Assembly: GCF_048820935.1 (NCBI RefSeq) | Contig: NZ_JBMERD010000007.1 | Span: 110,861 to 174,860, forward strand | DNA: 64,000 nt | Direction of reading: 5' to 3' | Origin: Algicoccus sp048820935 | Lineage (GTDB): Bacteria > Pseudomonadota > Gammaproteobacteria > Burkholderiales > Burkholderiaceae_B | In this document: positions 53,975 to 62,396 of the stretch, one piece after another | Numbering within the stretch: the stretch's first letter is position 1 | How the letters are laid out: each line of letters opens with the position of its first letter | Notes under the pieces: generated by a model | What the model was told of the DNA's origin: nothing | Seen by the model: the letters and a program-made list of their open reading frames with translations, nothing else | Database searches by the model: none | Translations under genes and position numbers: made by a program

Positions 53975-55371
53975 ACACTGAGTACACTGATACCCCCCCA
54001 ATTGTGGCCATTGCAACAGCAATGGGAAGAGGGGGGGTTGGCATTGTGCGCGTATCCGGTCCCAATCTAAAATCTTTCATCATGGATTTTTTTGGGCAAG
54101 CATTAACTCCACGTCACGCGCACTATCTCCCCTTTCATGACAAAAACGGTATCGCACTTGATTACGGCATTGCCTTATATTTTGTGGCTCCCAATGCCTA
54201 CACGGGGGAAGATGTTCTAGAACTTCAGGGACATGGTGGTCCTGCTGTTTTACGCCTTCTTCTGGATCGTTGCCTAGAGGTTGGACGTCCTTATGGCATG
54301 AGACTGGCCAATGCCGGTGAATTCACACTCCGTGCTTTTCTCAATGACAAGATCGACCTCGCACAAGCTGAAGCGATTGCTGATCTCATTAATGCCAATT
54401 CAGGTGCGGCTGCAAAGGCTGCTGCAGCATCCCTTAGTGGCGTTTTTTCTGAACAGATCAATGCATTAACCGAAGAACTGATTACGCTTCGAGTTCTGGT
54501 TGAAGCGACATTGGATTTTCCCGAAGAAGAAATCGATTTTATTGAAAAATATGAAATCCGACCACGCTTACTAAAGGTACTGACTTCATTACAAGAGACA
54601 GTTCAAATCGCCAGACAAAGCAGCTTTCTCAATGAAGGCCTGAAAGTTGTTCTAGCCGGTGAACCCAATGTCGGAAAATCCAGCTTGATGAACGCGTTGT
54701 TTCATCGTGATGTCGCCATCGTGACAGACATCCCAGGAACAACTCGAGATGCAATCCGAGACACGCTAGATCTTGATGGTGTTCCCATCACAGTTGCAGA
54801 TACAGCAGGTTTACGCGACACCAGCGATCAAATTGAGCAAATGGGCATCCAACGTAGCCTCAAAGAGATTACCGAAGCAGACGTCATCCTAGACGTCATG
54901 GATAGCAGAAACCCGCACTCAATGCTTGCCACGCACGAAGACATCAAAAATCTGGAAGACAAAGTCGTACTCAGGGTCTATAACAAATCAGATTTGGTCA
55001 CCCCATCTGATTCATCGTTCAAGCATTCTGATGACGATCATCAAACAAAACAACCGAGGGATTCAATCTCAGTATCCGCAAAGACCGGGCTCGGTCTAGA
55101 CGTCCTTAAACAAGCCATTCTGAGCGCTTGTGGTCGGACTTTAGGAGAAGCTTCCCCGTGGCTTGGTCGAAAACGGCATATCGAAGCTATGGTGATTGCA
55201 ATCGAGCATCTTGAGATCGCAAATGAATACGCACAGCTTGATGATTCAGCACTGGATCTATTGGCTGAGGAATTGCGTTTAAGTCATGATGCCCTGGGAG
55301 AAATCACAGGAAAAATGACTTCTGATGACTTATTAGGTCGGATTTTCTCAAGCTTCTGCATTGGAAAGTAA
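53923..55371 (+). CDS. mnmE: tRNA modification GTPase MnmE
   Basis: Works with MnmG to form the 5-aminomethyl or carboxymethylaminomethyl group on wobble uridine of certain tRNAs. N-terminal folate-binding domain (RGGVGIVRVSG), helical domain, G domain with GEPNVGKSS, IPGTTRDAI, DTAGLRD and NKSD, and the C-terminal CIGK motif with its catalytic Cys. The only start codon in frame before the conserved region is GTG 53923, which overlaps yidC by 52 nt and lacks a ribosome site; the next is GTG 54004, which would cut the first strand. The true start is unresolved. Confidence 0.93.
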   Translation: MAYHQTNEGSQSASETLNTEYTDTPPIVAIATAMGRGGVGIVRVSGPNLKSFIMDFFGQALTPRHAHYLPFHDKNGIALDYGIALYFVAPNAYTGEDVLELQGHGGPAVLRLLLDRCLEVGRPYGMRLANAGEFTLRAFLNDKIDLAQAEAIADLINANSGAAAKAAAASLSGVFSEQINALTEELITLRVLVEATLDFPEEEIDFIEKYEIRPRLLKVLTSLQETVQIARQSSFLNEGLKVVLAGEPNVGKSSLMNALFHRDVAIVTDIPGTTRDAIRDTLDLDGVPITVADTAGLRDTSDQIEQMGIQRSLKEITEADVILDVMDSRNPHSMLATHEDIKNLEDKVVLRVYNKSDLVTPSDSSFKHSDDDHQTKQPRDSISVSAKTGLGLDVLKQAILSACGRTLGEASPWLGRKRHIEAMVIAIEHLEIANEYAQLDDSALDLLAEELRLSHDALGEITGKMTSDDLLGRIFSSFCIGK

Positions 55372-55859
55372 AGTCCTATAACAACCGCTGCCATTAAAAA
55401 TACGCTTAATCTCATCAAACGCATAAGTGTAGTGGTCACAATCATCAGAATTGATGGTGACGATATCAGAATCAGTAGTCACAATCACCGAAATACTCAT
55501 CCAAATTAAGTTCATACTCACAGCCACTTCAATCGATGGGTAAAGTGCGTACTATCGATTCTTAACGAACACAATTCTGAAACGCCTGTTAGTTAAGTCT
55601 ACACTTTGACAAGAAATTTGATTTTCAATTTACTTTGCTGATCAGAACTGATTCTTCACGCAGATCTTTTGCTCGTCAAACAGAAAAATAGCCTGTGGAT
55701 AACTTTGTGGATAAGCTGTGATTCAAATCTGGATAAGTACACAATTCTCATAAGTCTGAATTGTTGTTCACATTCATCCACAGCGCATGTCACATCTTTT
55801 ACACAACCAAAATCACTCACAACTATCTGTTTTATAACCGAAAAAATGAATAGTTCTAC

Positions 55860-55914
55860 TTATCCACAGTCTCTTATTATTACTACTATTTATATATAAA
55901 AGAATTAGTATAAA
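55860..55914 (+). promoter_or_regulatory. DnaA box plus DnaA-trio unwinding module, copy 1
   Basis: TTATCCACA (55860-55868), linker GTCTC, then TTATTATTACTACTA (55874-55888), followed by AT-rich TTTATATATAAAAG. On the opposite strand the run reads as consecutive 3'-AAT/GAT-5' trios, the pattern on which DnaA is known to open DNA beside a box in B. subtilis. Same layout as copy 2. Confidence 0.72.
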
Positions 55915-56491
55915 GATTGTGGAAATCTAAAAACTTTTCTGACTGTGAACAACAAGCTTTATCTCTGTTTTTTTAATCTGGATGTCAAACCAAAAAACAA
56001 GTCATGTAGTTCCAAATTCACAAATCTTTAAACCAAGCTGATAATGCTTTGCTTATTGTCAATGCAACTTCTGGTACCAAATAATGAATGGATACAAAAT
56101 TTATTTTCAACTGCTGACTTTGAATTCAAGAATACGTTCCGATCACTGTGAAGTAGCTGAACGTAAAAATCACAGCGATTAGTGTTTGTGAGTTACAAAA
56201 ACAACGAAGTCAGTTGTACGGCATTGAGAAGAGTTGTGAACAATCGATTCAATTGTTACTTGTGACTAGAAGAAGGCATCGTTAATCAAAAGTTCATACA
56301 TAAAATCATATGAATGTCTGGATTTTTTGAATAACTCTGTGGATAAGTTGTGCATATCTTGTGCATAAAAGTCATTTTGAAGGATAACCTCAAACTTATT
56401 CAACTTCATCCACATAGATCAACAGATGTTCTTCACAATAGAATATTCGTATAGTTGTCTGTTTTAAAAGGATTTTTGACAACTATACGAG

Positions 56492-56546
56492 TTATCCACA
56501 GCATTTATTATTACTACTATTTTTATATAAAGATATTTATTAAAAA
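56492..56546 (+). promoter_or_regulatory. DnaA box plus DnaA-trio unwinding module, copy 2
   Basis: TTATCCACA (56492-56500), linker GCAT, then TTATTATTACTACTA (56505-56519) and AT-rich TTTTTATATAAAG. 18 nt of the trio run are identical to copy 1, in the same direction, 632 nt apart. It ends next to the stop codon of the aminotransferase gene. Confidence 0.72.
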
Positions 56547-57716
56547 CTAAACTGAAGACAAACGTTCTAAAGCCATATCAAGGGTTTCATTTTTTTTAGC
56601 AAAACAGAAACGAACCAGTTGATGGTTAGAGAGGGGATCATCAGGATCTTTGTAAAAAGCGCTGACAGGGATCACAGCAACACCGTGTGTCTTGGTTAAC
56701 CATTGAGAAAATTTAGCTTCATTGAGATCTGAGATTTCTGAATAATCTGCTAATAAAAAGAAAGTGCTTGGGCAAACATACGGTTTGAAGCGCGTCTTCA
56801 ACAAACCTTCATACAGACGATTTCTTTTTTCTCTATAAAAATCAGGTAAGTTTTCATATGTGCTTGCGTCTTTTGTGTAATGAGCTAAAGCATGCTGAAA
56901 AGGTGAGGGCACTGTAAACACCATAAATTGATGAACTTTTCTAAGCTCAGTCGTCATATTGGCTGGTGCACAGCAATAGCCAACCTTCCAACCGGTTGTA
57001 TGTGTTGTTTTCCCAAATGATGAAATGACAAATGTTCTCTTTGCTAAAGATTCTCGGCTTGAAAGACTGAGATGACCCTGCGGTTCGAATACAATGTGCT
57101 CGTAGACTTCATCGGATAACAGAAAGATATTTGTGTTTTCAATGATTTCCTCAAGAGCATCAAAATCAGAGGCTGTCAGTACAGCGCCAGTAGGATTGTG
57201 AGGAAAATTCAGAATCAATAATTTTGTTTTTTCAGTGATTGCATCGGCAATCATGTTCCAGTCAATGCGGAAAGCTTGATCCTGATTTTCAGGTGGAATC
57301 ATTTGAACAAAAACAGGGATACCACCAGATAAACGAATTGCAGGTACGTAGCTGTCATAACTCGGCTCAACAACGATCACTTCATCACCCGCATGAACAA
57401 CAGCCATGATGGCAGCCATAATGGCCTGCGTTGCCCCACTGGTGATCGTGATTTCGGTGTCTTTGTTGTATTGATGTCCATACAACGTATTGACTTTATC
57501 GGCGATGACGTCTCGCAAGGGTTCAATACCAGGCATAAAGGGGTACTGGTTATGCCCATTTTTCATGGCTTCAGAAACCATATTGATCAATTTAGGATCA
57601 GGGTCGAAATCTGGAAATCCCTGACCTAAGTTGATCGCTTGATGATCAGCTGCCATTTTGCTCATCACAGTAAAAATCGTTGTACCGATTTCAGGTAATT
57701 TTGATGTGAGATGCAT
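56547..57716 (-). CDS. PLP aminotransferase, YbdL (methionine transaminase) type
   Basis: A class I/II aminotransferase (389 residues). Typical motifs: INLGQGFPDFDPDPKLI, YPFMPGIEPLRDVIA, TSGATQAIMAA, NFPHNPTGAVL, LSDEVYEHIVF and the PLP lysine in SSFGKTTHTTGWKVGY. Strongest resemblance is to YbdL/methionine aminotransferase and kynurenine aminotransferase-like enzymes; substrate not proven. Transcribed toward the origin. Confidence 0.88.
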   Translation of the reverse strand: MHLTSKLPEIGTTIFTVMSKMAADHQAINLGQGFPDFDPDPKLINMVSEAMKNGHNQYPFMPGIEPLRDVIADKVNTLYGHQYNKDTEITITSGATQAIMAAIMAVVHAGDEVIVVEPSYDSYVPAIRLSGGIPVFVQMIPPENQDQAFRIDWNMIADAITEKTKLLILNFPHNPTGAVLTASDFDALEEIIENTNIFLLSDEVYEHIVFEPQGHLSLSSRESLAKRTFVISSFGKTTHTTGWKVGYCCAPANMTTELRKVHQFMVFTVPSPFQHALAHYTKDASTYENLPDFYREKRNRLYEGLLKTRFKPYVCPSTFFLLADYSEISDLNEAKFSQWLTKTHGVAVIPVSAFYKDPDDPLSNHQLVRFCFAKKNETLDMALERLSSV

Positions 57717-57775
57717 GTTTGTTCCTGTTCAGAATAAGTTTTTATTAACTCGATAATAGATAAGTTTGTAACCTA

Positions 57776-58819
57776 ATGTTAGATAATGTGTTGATTCAAC
57801 GCTTAATAGGTGCGTTAACTGCATTTCTAGGCGCTTTGATTGCTCAGTACTTGAATATGCCTCTGCCTTGGCTGTTAGGGCCTCTAACAGCAGTTGCTGC
57901 AGTTCGCTTACTCAATGGACCCATTTCAGCTTATGGACCCTTTAGGTCGGCTGGGCAATGGGTCATTGGCGCATCTTTAGGTTTATACTTCTCAACCGAA
58001 ATCCTCGATTTAGTCGCTAGGTATTGGATTGCGATTGCCATAGGAATGGTTGTTCCTGTTGTACTAAGTTTTTTTGGATCAAAGATCATTCAAAGGGTGG
58101 GTCGTACTGATTTCAAAACTGCCTGGTTTGCAGCTGCAATTGGTGGAGCTAGTGAAATGAGTACGCTAGCTGAAAGATACGACGCTAGAGCTGATTTAGT
58201 AGCCAGTGCACATAGTGTGAGGGTGTTGACTGTTGTCGTGCTCATCCCCTTTGGTTATATGCTTTGGGGAATTACGGGTTCAGATTCGAGTGCTCTAACA
58301 CAACGACTGGTAGATTATGATCAGTTCCCTATATTGATATTGGCGACAGTAGCAGCCGGCGCTGTATTTGCGCTTCTACGAATTCCCAATGCCTGGGTAC
58401 TCGGACCTTTGGCTGCAGCGGCTGGATTGACTTTGTCTGGCGTAACTTTTACATCGATGCCAAATTACATGGTAAACCTTGGGCAGCTATTAATTGGCTG
58501 GAACTTAGGTGACAAGTATCGACCAGATTTTTTTAAAGCGGCACCTAGGTTTTTACTCGGTGTGGTTATCTTCTCGGTGATTTCATTGTTATTGGCGATG
58601 CTGGTAGGCTACGTCATCACATTGGTCACGGATATTCCACTTGCGACAATCTGGCTAGGTATGGCACCGGGTGGTTTGGCAGAAATGACAATTACAGCCA
58701 AGGTCTTAGAATTAGGGGTGCCGATTGTGACAGCGTTCCAAGTGTCGCGCCTTGTATTTGTTGTGTTGATTACCGGATGGTTATACAACAAGCTAGCACC
58801 GCATCGAGAGCAAGCTTAG
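57776..58819 (+). CDS. AbrB-family membrane protein
   Basis: 347 residues and about ten membrane helices in two similar halves, each with the family pattern PxPWLLGPL (LNMPLPWLLGPLTA) or IPNAWVLGPLAAA, and GGASEMSTLAE / GGLAEMTITAK motifs. This is the AbrB (YP_duplicated, formerly ammonia-monooxygenase regulator) membrane family; substrate and role are unknown. It lies between the origin and mnmG. Confidence 0.87.
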   Translation: MLDNVLIQRLIGALTAFLGALIAQYLNMPLPWLLGPLTAVAAVRLLNGPISAYGPFRSAGQWVIGASLGLYFSTEILDLVARYWIAIAIGMVVPVVLSFFGSKIIQRVGRTDFKTAWFAAAIGGASEMSTLAERYDARADLVASAHSVRVLTVVVLIPFGYMLWGITGSDSSALTQRLVDYDQFPILILATVAAGAVFALLRIPNAWVLGPLAAAAGLTLSGVTFTSMPNYMVNLGQLLIGWNLGDKYRPDFFKAAPRFLLGVVIFSVISLLLAMLVGYVITLVTDIPLATIWLGMAPGGLAEMTITAKVLELGVPIVTAFQVSRLVFVVLITGWLYNKLAPHREQA

Positions 58820-58823
58820 AACC

Positions 58824-58878
58824 TTATCCACAAGTTATTCAGTGTCTATACACAGATTTATGCACAGAGTTATCCACA
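58824..58878 (+). promoter_or_regulatory. Three DnaA boxes before mnmG
   Basis: TTATCCACA at 58824-58832, TTATGCACA at 58858-58866 and TTATCCACA at 58870-58878, all on the same strand, just left of two parS-type sites. They may extend the origin, or control mnmG. Confidence 0.8.
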
Positions 58879-58883
58879 GTGCA

Positions 58884-58899
58884 TGTTTCACGTGAAATA
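58884..58899. promoter_or_regulatory. parS: parS-type site, one mismatch
   Basis: TGTTTCACGTGAAATA; 15 of 16 bases match the palindrome TGTTTCACGTGAAACA. Paired with the perfect site 34 nt to the right. Confidence 0.85.
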
Positions 58900-58917
58900 T
58901 ATAACAACATCGTTTTG

Positions 58918-58933
58918 TGTTTCACGTGAAACA
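58918..58933. promoter_or_regulatory. parS: parS site
   Basis: TGTTTCACGTGAAACA, a perfect palindrome and the known chromosomal ParB-binding consensus. It lies 60 nt before mnmG and 3.5 kb from parB. Confidence 0.93.
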
Positions 58934-58994
58934 CTCATAAGGCTTACTTACGTCTTATAATTTCATTTCATAAATTTAATTTTTGAGCAATAAA

Positions 58995-60911
58995 ATGCCT
59001 ATTCATCAACGTTTTGATGTCATTGTTGTCGGCGGAGGTCATGCAGGAACGGAAGCGGCTTTGGCTTCTGCGCGGCGTGGGTCTAAAACACTATTAATTA
59101 CGCACAGCATCGATACTTTGGGACAACTATCGTGTAATCCTTCTATCGGTGGAATTGGCAAAGGGCATTTAGCAAAAGAAATCGATGCGCTTGGTGGTGC
59201 CATGGCTTTGGCGACCGACAAAAGCGGTATTCAATTCAGAGTGCTGAACAGTTCAAAAGGTCCTGCTGTACGTGCAACAAGAGCACAAATCGATCGTGCG
59301 ATTTATAAACAAGTTATCAGAGACGTACTTGAAAATCAGAAAAATCTGGACTTGTTCCAACAAGGTGTAGATGACTTGATCATACGTGATGATCGCGTCG
59401 TTGGCGTGATCACACAATTAGGTTTGGTGATTGAGGCGAAAAGTGTGGTGCTAACCACGGGTACTTTTTTAAATGGCTTGATTCATGTTGGGTTGAAAAA
59501 CTATCAAGGCGGCAGGGCAGGCGATCCAGCAGCAATTTCTCTAGCGAACAGATTAAGAGAAATGGAACTACCCGTCGGTCGATTGAAAACAGGAACTCCA
59601 CCTAGACTGGATCTGAGAAGTATCGATTTCTCAAAGCTTGAAGTTCAGGGTGGGGATCTAGATCCTTTACCAGTCTTTTCGTTTATGGGAAATGAAAAGA
59701 TGCATCCTAAACAGATGCCTTGCTGGATTACACATACAAACGAAAGAACCCACGATGTAATCAGAAAACATCTTGATCAGTCACCCATGTATGCAGGAGT
59801 AATTGAGGGTGTGGGTCCACGATATTGTCCTTCGGTTGAAGACAAAATTATGAGGTTCGCAGATAAGAATAGTCATCAGGTTTTCTTGGAACCTGAGGGT
59901 TTACATTCAAACGAAATTTACCCCAATGGTGTATCAACGAGTTTGCCTTTTCATGCGCAGATCGAATTGTTGCATACCATTCCAGGTTTGGAGAATGTTC
60001 ATATTGTTCGACCGGGCTATGCCATTGAATACGACTACTTGGATCCCAGAAGTCTTAAACGAACATTGGAATCAAAAGTGATTTCAGGCTTGTTTTTAGC
60101 TGGTCAAATTAATGGTACGACGGGTTATGAAGAAGCGGCTGCACAAGGTTTATTAGCAGGATTAAATGCGTCGTGTGTTTCACGTGAAACAGAACAGTAT
60201 GTACCCAGACGCGAAGAATCTTATTTGGGTGTATTGGTTGATGATCTGGTCACACGAGGTGTTTCAGAACCGTATCGGATGTTTACTTCACGGGCAGAAT
60301 ATCGCTTGAGTTTGCGTGAAGACAATGCAGATTTGAGAATGACAGAAGTTGGACGAAGGTTTGGACTTGTAGACGATGAACGATGGACTGTATTCTCAAA
60401 TAAAAAACAAACGATTGAAGAAGAAATATCTAGACTAGAGAAAACCTTCCTGCATCCTGGCTCTATCGATCCTGATAGTGTGATGGTGGCTATAGGCAGA
60501 CCCATTGAAAAATCATGCTCATTAGCTGACCTGTTAAGAAGACCGACTGTTACTTATGAGAAATTGTCCCTTCTTAAAACAACCGATATGGATTCAATTG
60601 GTACTTGGTTGGAAAAAGGTGCAATTTCCGAGCAAGTAGAAATTCAAATCAAGTATCAAGGCTATATTGATCGACAGCAACTGGAGATTCAGCGTCAGAA
60701 AAAACATGAGGAATTTATCATTCCCGAAGATACTGACTATGATTCGATGAAGAATGTGTCGTTTGAGGTTCGAGATTTATTAAAGAAACATCGTCCTGAA
60801 ACGATTGGACAAGCTTCAAGAATTTCAGGCGTGACGCCTGCGGCTGTTGCTACATTACTTATCTATCTACGTAAATTTCAATCTGAAAAACGGTCTGAGA
60901 AGGTGATTTAA
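58995..60911 (+). CDS. mnmG: tRNA uridine-5-carboxymethylaminomethyl modification enzyme MnmG
   Basis: FAD-dependent partner of MnmE in wobble-uridine modification. 638 residues: FAD-binding VIVVGGGHAGTEAALASARRG, the GidA motifs LSCNPSIGGIGKGHLAKEID and GPAVRATRAQIDR, LTTGTFLNG, and INGTTGYEEAAAQGL. ATG 58995 (MPIHQRFD) is chosen over TTG 58983 because GAG sits in position before it. A parS site lies inside (VSRET codons). rsmG follows with no gap. Confidence 0.96.
   Translation: MPIHQRFDVIVVGGGHAGTEAALASARRGSKTLLITHSIDTLGQLSCNPSIGGIGKGHLAKEIDALGGAMALATDKSGIQFRVLNSSKGPAVRATRAQIDRAIYKQVIRDVLENQKNLDLFQQGVDDLIIRDDRVVGVITQLGLVIEAKSVVLTTGTFLNGLIHVGLKNYQGGRAGDPAAISLANRLREMELPVGRLKTGTPPRLDLRSIDFSKLEVQGGDLDPLPVFSFMGNEKMHPKQMPCWITHTNERTHDVIRKHLDQSPMYAGVIEGVGPRYCPSVEDKIMRFADKNSHQVFLEPEGLHSNEIYPNGVSTSLPFHAQIELLHTIPGLENVHIVRPGYAIEYDYLDPRSLKRTLESKVISGLFLAGQINGTTGYEEAAAQGLLAGLNASCVSRETEQYVPRREESYLGVLVDDLVTRGVSEPYRMFTSRAEYRLSLREDNADLRMTEVGRRFGLVDDERWTVFSNKKQTIEEEISRLEKTFLHPGSIDPDSVMVAIGRPIEKSCSLADLLRRPTVTYEKLSLLKTTDMDSIGTWLEKGAISEQVEIQIKYQGYIDRQQLEIQRQKKHEEFIIPEDTDYDSMKNVSFEVRDLLKKHRPETIGQASRISGVTPAAVATLLIYLRKFQSEKRSEKVI
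60176..60191. promoter_or_regulatory. parS: parS site inside mnmG
   Basis: Perfect TGTTTCACGTGAAACA, encoding VSRET within mnmG at about residue 395. The DNA site is preserved within a coding sequence. Confidence 0.92.
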
Positions 60912-61580
60912 GTGAGTGATAAGTTTGCTATTTACAGACCAAAACTTCAGGATGCGTGTCAGTTTTATGGGTTGAATGTTTCACGTGAAACAGAAGATTC
61001 AGTCATGATGTACATGGAAGAACTTCTGAAGTGGAATAACACCTATAACCTGACTGCGTTGAAAACGTTTGATGATGTCTTTGTGCAACACATTTTAGAT
61101 TCATTAAGTGTTGTGCCAGAAATAAAAAAATGTGCGAAATCTGATTCTTTTACGCTGGTCGATGTTGGTAGTGGAGCGGGGTTACCCGGTATTGTTTTAG
61201 CACTGTGGTTTCCGAACGCAAAAGTGATTTGCGTTGACAGCGTGAATAAAAAAATGACATTCGTTCAGTATGTAGCTGGAAAAATCGGATGTAAAAACGT
61301 TCAAGCAATCCACAGTCGAATTGAGGAGATATCGCCTTTAGAGGCAGATATTGTCATTTCAAGAGCTTTCGCATCGATTACAGATTTTGTCAGATTATCG
61401 AGTATCCATTGCAAAACAAGCGGACATATCTGCGCAATGAAATCCGTTCAAGTGCAAGAGGATATTGATGAGTTCACAAAGTCAACGAACGATTGGTTGG
61501 TGAAAGAAGTTAAAACATTACAAATTCCAGAACTTGATGTCACAAGAAATCTGGTAGTCATCGATAGGAAAGCTGGATAA
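60912..61580 (+). CDS. rsmG: 16S rRNA (guanine-N7) methyltransferase RsmG
   Basis: 222 residues. Methylates 16S rRNA G527 (E. coli numbering). SAM-binding VDVGSGAGLPGIVLAL, the KWNNTYNLTAL and VQHILDSLSVV motifs and ISRAFAS are typical. GTG start directly after the mnmG stop (TAA-GTG). A parS site encodes NVSRETED near residue 23. Its TAA overlaps the parA ATG. Confidence 0.95.
   Translation: MSDKFAIYRPKLQDACQFYGLNVSRETEDSVMMYMEELLKWNNTYNLTALKTFDDVFVQHILDSLSVVPEIKKCAKSDSFTLVDVGSGAGLPGIVLALWFPNAKVICVDSVNKKMTFVQYVAGKIGCKNVQAIHSRIEEISPLEADIVISRAFASITDFVRLSSIHCKTSGHICAMKSVQVQEDIDEFTKSTNDWLVKEVKTLQIPELDVTRNLVVIDRKAG
60977..60992. promoter_or_regulatory. parS: parS site inside rsmG
   Basis: Perfect TGTTTCACGTGAAACA inside the early part of rsmG, 801 nt right of the mnmG site. 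Confidence 0.92.
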
Positions 61581-62392
61581 TGGCTGAGTCAGTAAAACCC
61601 AAAGTTTCAAAAGTTTTTTGTATTGCCAATCAAAAGGGTGGGGTCGGTAAAACAACCACAGCTATTAATCTCTCAGCTGCGTTGACAAAACTGGGAAAGA
61701 AAGTGCTGTTGATTGATTTAGACCCACAAGGCAACGCAACGACAGGGAGTGGTTTAGATAAGACTCAAGTCGACTCGACGATTTATGAGGTTTTGATTGG
61801 AGAGAAAACGATTGCTGAGGCAGCCAAGACCTCTGAAAGTGCGAAATATGATGTGCTCGCTTCAAACCGGGAATTGTCAGGTGCAGAGATCGATCTTGTG
61901 AATATGGAAGATCGAGAAAATCAACTCAAGAGCGCTTTAGATAAAGTATCGGATGTTTACGACTTTGTCATTATTGATTGCCCACCGACTTTGTCCCTTT
62001 TGACACTCAATGGCTTAGTTGCCGCTGATGGTGTCATTATTCCCATGCAATGTGAGTATTTTGCGCTTGAAGGATTGTCTGATCTGGTGAATACCATTAA
62101 ACGTGTTTACCGTAACTTAAATCCGAAATTAAGTTTGATCGGAGTTTTGAGAGTTATGTTTGATACGAGGGTTACATTGCAGCAACAAGTCTCGGAGCAA
62201 TTAGATCGGCATTTTGGCGATAGGGTGTTTGAAACAGTCATTCCGAGAAATGTGAGATTGGCAGAAGCGCCGAGTCACGGAATTCCAGGGGTGTTTTACG
62301 ATCCAAGTTCACGTGGTGGTAAAGCGTATTTAGCTTTTGGTAAGGAGCTAGTTTCACGTTTAGTAAAAGAAGAGAAAGAGCGAAAGGGATAA
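61580..62392 (+). CDS. parA: Chromosome partitioning ATPase ParA
   Basis: 270 residues, Soj-like, without the N-terminal HTH of plasmid ParAs. Deviant Walker A NQKGGVGKTTTA, DLDPQGNATTG, IDCPPTLSLLTLNGL and the C-terminal basic DNA-binding region. With ParB and parS it segregates new origins. The ATG overlaps the rsmG stop (TAATG), so it is coupled. parB follows 4 nt later. Confidence 0.96.
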   Translation: MAESVKPKVSKVFCIANQKGGVGKTTTAINLSAALTKLGKKVLLIDLDPQGNATTGSGLDKTQVDSTIYEVLIGEKTIAEAAKTSESAKYDVLASNRELSGAEIDLVNMEDRENQLKSALDKVSDVYDFVIIDCPPTLSLLTLNGLVAADGVIIPMQCEYFALEGLSDLVNTIKRVYRNLNPKLSLIGVLRVMFDTRVTLQQQVSEQLDRHFGDRVFETVIPRNVRLAEAPSHGIPGVFYDPSSRGGKAYLAFGKELVSRLVKEEKERKG

Positions 62393-62396
62393 GAAA

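Larger units (their letters stand above)
55372..56546. other. oriC: Probable chromosomal origin oriC
   Basis: 1.2 kb, strongly AT-rich, with no gene. Perfect DnaA boxes (TTATNCACA on either strand): 55694-55702, 55706-55714, 55860-55868, 56338-56346, 56360-56368, 56492-56500. One-mismatch boxes: 55728-55736, 55774-55782, 56349-56357, 56406-56414. Two DnaA-trio modules follow the boxes at 55860 and 56492. Gene neighbours (dnaA/dnaN/gyrB on one side, mnmG-rsmG-parAB on the other) and the general switch of gene direction support an origin here. Confidence 0.85.

Noticed and set aside
55669..55899. 76-codon ORF inside the AT-rich gap after mnmE
   Set aside because: It overlaps several DnaA boxes and the first trio module, has no ribosome site and poor coding character; the DNA motifs explain the sequence.
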